Source of the DNA: CAYNWT01 sp964450955
GTDB taxonomy: Bacteria; Planctomycetota; Planctomycetia; Planctomycetales; Planctomycetaceae
Direction: 5' to 3'
Length of the DNA stretch: 64,000 nucleotides
Assembly: GCA_964450955.1 (NCBI GenBank)
Contig: CAYVFI010000003.1
Coordinates: forward strand, 201,635 to 265,634
Within the stretch, counting starts at the first letter, position 1, and each line of letters opens with the position of its first letter. A program made the position numbers and the translations under genes. This document shows, in pieces, positions 30,401 to 36,400 of this stretch. Under the pieces are notes generated by a model, which had not been told where the DNA came from, did no database searches, and saw only the letters and a list, made by a program, of their open reading frames with translations.

Positions 30401-33400
30401 GTAGCGACATGCTGATTGGGGCAGCCAGCGACGATCTTCGTCCTGCCGAACAGTTCCGCGTCATCCTTGTCGTCGAACTTGATCCAGACAGTGCGACGGG
30501 TGTCTACAACACGGCCGGTCAGCTCGAGAATAGCGCTGACGTCGCGGGAGACGGTGAGAACGGCGGCACAGCGACTGATGTTTCTGACGACACGACCGAC
30601 GGCAACGACACGCAGGATCCAACTGATCCGGACAACGATGGTGACGATCCCACGACATTCAGTGTGCCGGATATTGAACTGGAAAAGACCGCGACGGGTA
30701 TGGTTCCAGCTCTAAGTGGAACCGCCGGCAACTACGACGTCACTTACGAGCTTGTCTTTACCAACACCGGAAACGAAGACCTCAATAACCTGACACTCAC
30801 AGACAACTGGGCAGGGCAGTTTGGCAACATGTTCGTTCGCATCGTCGACACGAACTTGTCCGACGGCAATGTGGTCGCGCCCGGCGGTTCGTTCATCAAC
30901 GGAGCCCCAATCTACAACGGTGGTGCGGCCGACAATATGCTTGATGGCATTGGCGTTCTGGCAAGTGGTGAGAGTGTCACTGTCACGGTCGTTGTTGAGG
31001 TCGATCCTGACGCTGACACCGGGTTCCTTGTGAACGGAACCCTGGAGAACATCGCATCTGTGACCGGTACGGATCCGGACAGCAACATCGTGTCGGACAC
31101 CTCGGATGACCCAACAGATGCAGACGACACAGAGACTGAAGGCGACAACGACCCGGACTCGCCAACGAATATTTCCATCCCTGACATTGACCTGCAAAAA
31201 GTCCTCAGTACAGCCAACCCACCGGTTCCTGCCGTAAGCGGGGCCCCTGGCAACTTTGATGTCACGTACGAATTCCTGGTTGAAAATACAGGAACCGACG
31301 TCCTGTCGAATCTAAGCCTGACAGACGATTTGGCGACTCAGTTCGGCCAGGCATTTGTCGATGTTGTCAGCGTCACAGTGATCAACATTGATGCTACGAA
31401 CCCACCAACAGCGAACAACGGTGGGTACAACGGTACTGCGGGTTCTGACATTCTTATCGGAACGGCCTCGGACGACTTCCGTCCGACCGAACAGTTCCGC
31501 GTTGTTCTTGTTGTCGAGATTGACCCGGACAACACCGGCGCCGTGTACAACGCGGACGGCGAACTGCAGAATTCCGCCGATGTTCAGGGTGACGGCGAGA
31601 ACGGCGGCACAGCAACCGACGTTTCCGATGACACCAGCGATGACACCAACGCGCAGGATCCTTCCGACCCTGACAACGACGGCGACGATCCGACAACGCT
31701 GATCATCAGCGACATCGAACTTGAGAAGCAGGCAATCAACACGGTTCCGGCCTTAAGCGGAACGCCCGGCAACTATGACATCACCTACGAGTTCGTCCTT
31801 ACCAACACGGGCAACGATCCGCTGACCAATCTGACCCTCACTGACGACTGGATGTCACAGTTCGGTGCGATGTTTGTTGGTGTCGTTGATACGGATCTTT
31901 CCGACGGCAACGTGGTTGCTCCTGGCGGCTCCGGCATTGGCGGCAACAACAACTACCTTGGTGTCGCAGCGGGCAACATGCTGGATGGAGTAGGGACACT
32001 GCAGGCCGGCGACAGCGTGATCGTTACGCTAACGGTTGAAGTTGATACAGACGCCGATCCAACGTTCCTTGTCAACGGAACGCTACAGAACAGCGCGGAG
32101 ATTGATGGGCTTGATAGCGACCTGAACCCGGTAACCGACGCTTCAAATGATCCGACGGACGGTGACGACATCGAAACCGATGGTGACAACGAACCGGACT
32201 CACCGACCAACGTCACCATTCCGGAGATCGATGTTGAGAAGGTCATCAGCCCGACAAACCGACCTGTTCCGGCGGCTAGTGGAACCATTGGTAATTTCGA
32301 TGTGACCTATGAGTTCCTCGTTTCGAATACAGGAACCGAAACGCTATCAAACATCAGCCTGACTGATGATCTGGCCGGGCAGCTTGGTGGTGCGTTCATC
32401 AATGTCCTGAGCATCACTGTCGTTAATATCGACGCGACGTCGGTCCCGGCCGGCAACAACGGGTACACCGGAATTGGAACATCTGACATGCTGAATGGCT
32501 CGTCAAGCGACGTGCTTGAACCGTCTCAGTCGTTCCGAGTTGTCCTGGAAGTGGAGATTGATCCGAACAATGAAGACGCGATCTACAACGGAGCCGGGGC
32601 ACTGGAGAACAGTGCGGAAGCTGCTGGTGACGGTGATAGCGGAACGGTTACGGATATTTCCGATGACACTACAGATCCCACAAACGCTCAGGATCCATCA
32701 GATCCTGATAACGACGGCGACGATCCGACCGAACTGCTGATTGGTTCGCTTGAGCTCGAAAAGACCGTCAGTGCTCCAAGGGTTGCGGCTAGCGGAGTGC
32801 CGGGCCACTTCGATCTGACATACACATTCGTCATCACCAGCACCGGCAACGACGTCGTCAACAATCTGACTTTGATTGACGACTGGGCAACGCACTTTGG
32901 ATCGGGTTACATCACGATTGCTGACACAGATCTCAGCAACGATGTAACTGGTAGCGCGACCGCGATTGGTGACAACAACTACACCGGCGGTGGTTCTGAA
33001 AACATGTTCGCAGCTGGCAGCACTTTGGGCGTTGGTGAAGTCGTCACGATGCAGGTTGTTGTCACAGTGAATCCAAGCGCACCGGGGGCGATTCTGCCTG
33101 GGGGCAAGTTTATTAACAGCGCAGATGTCTCTGGCGTCGACTCCGATGGCGATCCTGCTGCAGACGTTTCGGACGATCCAACTGATCCTGCCAACGTTGA
33201 TACCAACGGCAACTCCGATCCGGACGACCCAACCGAAGTTGGCTTCGGCGAGATTGGTGACTTCGTTTGGTTCGACCTTGACGGCGACGGGACTTACGAT
33301 CCGGCAACGGAGATTCCTTACCCTGGTGTCGAGATCACAATCAAGGGTGATATCGACGGCGACGGAATCAACGAGACGTTTACAACCACCACCGATGCAA

Positions 33401-36400
33401 ATGGCATGTACCTGTTCGAAGGGTTGCCGCTTATCGAATGGACCGTCTGCGTCACGAATCCGCCAGGGACCAGCAATACGTTCGACGACGACGGCGGTGA
33501 AGATGGAGAATCAACCGTTGCATTGGTTGACACGAACTTTGTTCGCCATGACCAGGACTTCGGCCTGAAGGGCGATGGTTCTATCGGTGATACAGTCTTC
33601 CTGGACTCGAACGGCAACGGAGTCCAGAACCCAAACGAAATCGGAATCCCCGGGGTCACCGTGTCGCTGGATATCGACATAGATGGCGACGGAACCACTG
33701 ACCTCACCGTCACGACGACCACGGATCAGGATGGCAACTACCTGTTCGACAATCTGCCAAAGGGCACCTACGACGTCACCGTCAACCCGCCGCTCAGTTT
33801 GAACGAGACGTCTGACCTTGATGACGATGGCAACCCCGATACGGACAGCACCGTGGTTCTTGGTGCGGGCCGCAATAACCTGGGACAGGACTTCGGTTTC
33901 GTCGGCGGGGGCACGATCGGTGACACGATCTTCATGGATATCAACCATAACGGTGAGTTCGATACGGATGAAGGAATCGGTGGGGTCACCGTCGAATTGA
34001 AAGTCGACCTGGACGGCGATGGATTCAATGAGACCATCACCACTGTGACGAACGGGAACGGGCAGTACCTGTTCGATGGCCTGCCGACCAGACTGGACTA
34101 CATTGTCAAAGTTGATCAAACCACACTACCTGTTGGAGTGAGCAACACTGTTGATCCGGACGGTGGCAACAACAGTCGGTCTGAACTGCGGATCAACAAC
34201 ATTAACCCAAGCAACCTCGACCAGGACTTCGGCTATGCGGGAGCCGGTGTAATTGGCGACACTATCTTCGCCGACCTTAACAACAACGGCGTTGCCGATC
34301 CGGGCGAAGGCCTTGCGGGTGTCACGGTCGAAATCAAAGTCGACTTTGATGGCGATGGACAGCTTGAAACGTTCACTACCGTGACTGACGCAAACGGCAA
34401 CTACGAATTCGAATGCCTGCCAACCGGGCTCGACTACCTTGTGAAAGTCATTCCCGCCACTCTGCCCCCGAACATGCAAAACACCGTCGATCCGGACGGC
34501 GACGACCCAAACCGGTCAGAGTTCCGGCTAACTCACACCCGGCCTGAAAACCACAGACAGGACTTTGGATATCGCGGACCAGGAGAGATTGGCGACACAA
34601 TCTTCCTGGACCACAACCACAACGGACAGCCAGATCCGGATGAAGGGATTGCCGGCGTTGTCGTCGAGCTAAAGTACGACCTCAACGGCAATGGAACCAT
34701 TGATACGATTTCAACCGTTACGGACTCGAACGGGCACTATCTGTTCTCGGGTCTGCCGTTCAAAGACAGCCTCAACAATGCTCCGATGCTGTACAAGATC
34801 AAGGTCGATAAGACAACGTTACCAGCCGGCCTGACAAACACTATCGACCCCGATGGCGGACGGAACAGTCGGTCAGAGGTGACGTTGGATGCAAACAACC
34901 GCGACGACCTCCATCAGGACTTTGGCTATGCAGGCCCGGGTTCGATTGGCGACGTTCTATTCGCTGACATAAACGGCAACGGCGTCGCTGATGCGGGTGA
35001 GGGCCTTAGCGGCGTGACTGTCGAAATCATGGCTGACATTGACGGGGACGGTCAGATTGAAACATTCACCACGGTCACTGACGCAAACGGCATGTACCTG
35101 TTTGAGTGCCTGCCGGTTGATGACGGCAACGGAAACGGTATCGATTACAGGATCAGGGTTGACCAGGATACGCTGCCGCCTGGCCTGGAGAACACATTCG
35201 ATCCGGACGGCAGCAGGAATGGTATCTCGGAAATTACGCTGACTCCGGGTGCTGGTTCCAGCAATGGAGCTCAGGACTTTGGCTACCAGGGTGAAGGCCG
35301 CATCGGCGACACGATTTTCCTGGATATTAACGATAACGGTGTCCCTGATCCTGGTGAAGAACTCGCGGGAGTATCCGTGGAACTGGTCGGCGACATTGAC
35401 GGCGACGGAAACACCGAAAAAGTCATCACGACGACCGATTCCAACGGGCAGTACTCATTCATTGGCCTCCCGGTCGAGGCCCCCGGTGGTGGCGGGATCG
35501 ACTACACGGTCAAGGTCGATAAGGTTGCGGGAGCAGTCGGAGATACGCTGCCAGCCGATGTAAAGAACACCGTCGATCCACACCGCGGCAAGAACAGCAT
35601 CTCAGAGCTGACACTAACATCAAGACGACCGACCAACGACCAGCAGGACTTCGGCTACCGCGCGAAAGGTGAAGTCGGTGACCGAGTCTTCCTTGATGTC
35701 GATGGCGACGGCAAGTGGGATTCCGGCGAAGGAATCAGTGGAGTCGAAGTGACTTTGACTGGCGACTTTGACAACGACGGCATTCCTGACACTGTCACCA
35801 CGACGACGGGACCGGATGGCCAGTACCAGTTCACAGGGTTGCCTCGAGATGAAACCTACATCGTCCGCATCAATCCTGACACCGTACCTGCCACCTACGT
35901 CGCTGCGTTCGACCCGGATGGCGGTAAGGACCTGGAATCCAGCGTCACACTGAACAGGCGGTTGAAGCGTGGCGAGGACTTTGGGTTTCTTGAGTCAGTC
36001 GATCTGACAATTACGAAAGACAACACCCACCCGAACGATCTGGCACTTTCGGGCGAAGAGTTCACTTATGAAATTGTTGTGACCAACAATGGCCCGGGTA
36101 CGGCCCATAACGCACGAGTCGTGGATCGGTTCCCCAACAAGATCGTTTCAGCGGAATGGAAAGCCACAGGGACAAGAGGCACGAAGTTTAATTCGTCTGG
36201 TACTGGTGACATTGTCGAAACCGTCATCATCCCGAAAGACGGACAGATTACCTACACCGTCACTGTGACGACCGAGTCGGACTTTACAGGCAACGTAAGA
36301 AACCAAGCCCGTATCAGAACCAACGGCGATCAGGTTGACACAAACCCGGATGACAACATTGCGGACGACCTGACCGTTATCGCCGACATGAATGTTCGTC

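Noticed and set aside
27538..33240. Regularly spaced repeats that could suggest a CRISPR array
   Set aside because: The unit is over 500 bp, coding throughout, and divergent at synonymous sites; there are no short identical repeats with unique spacers.
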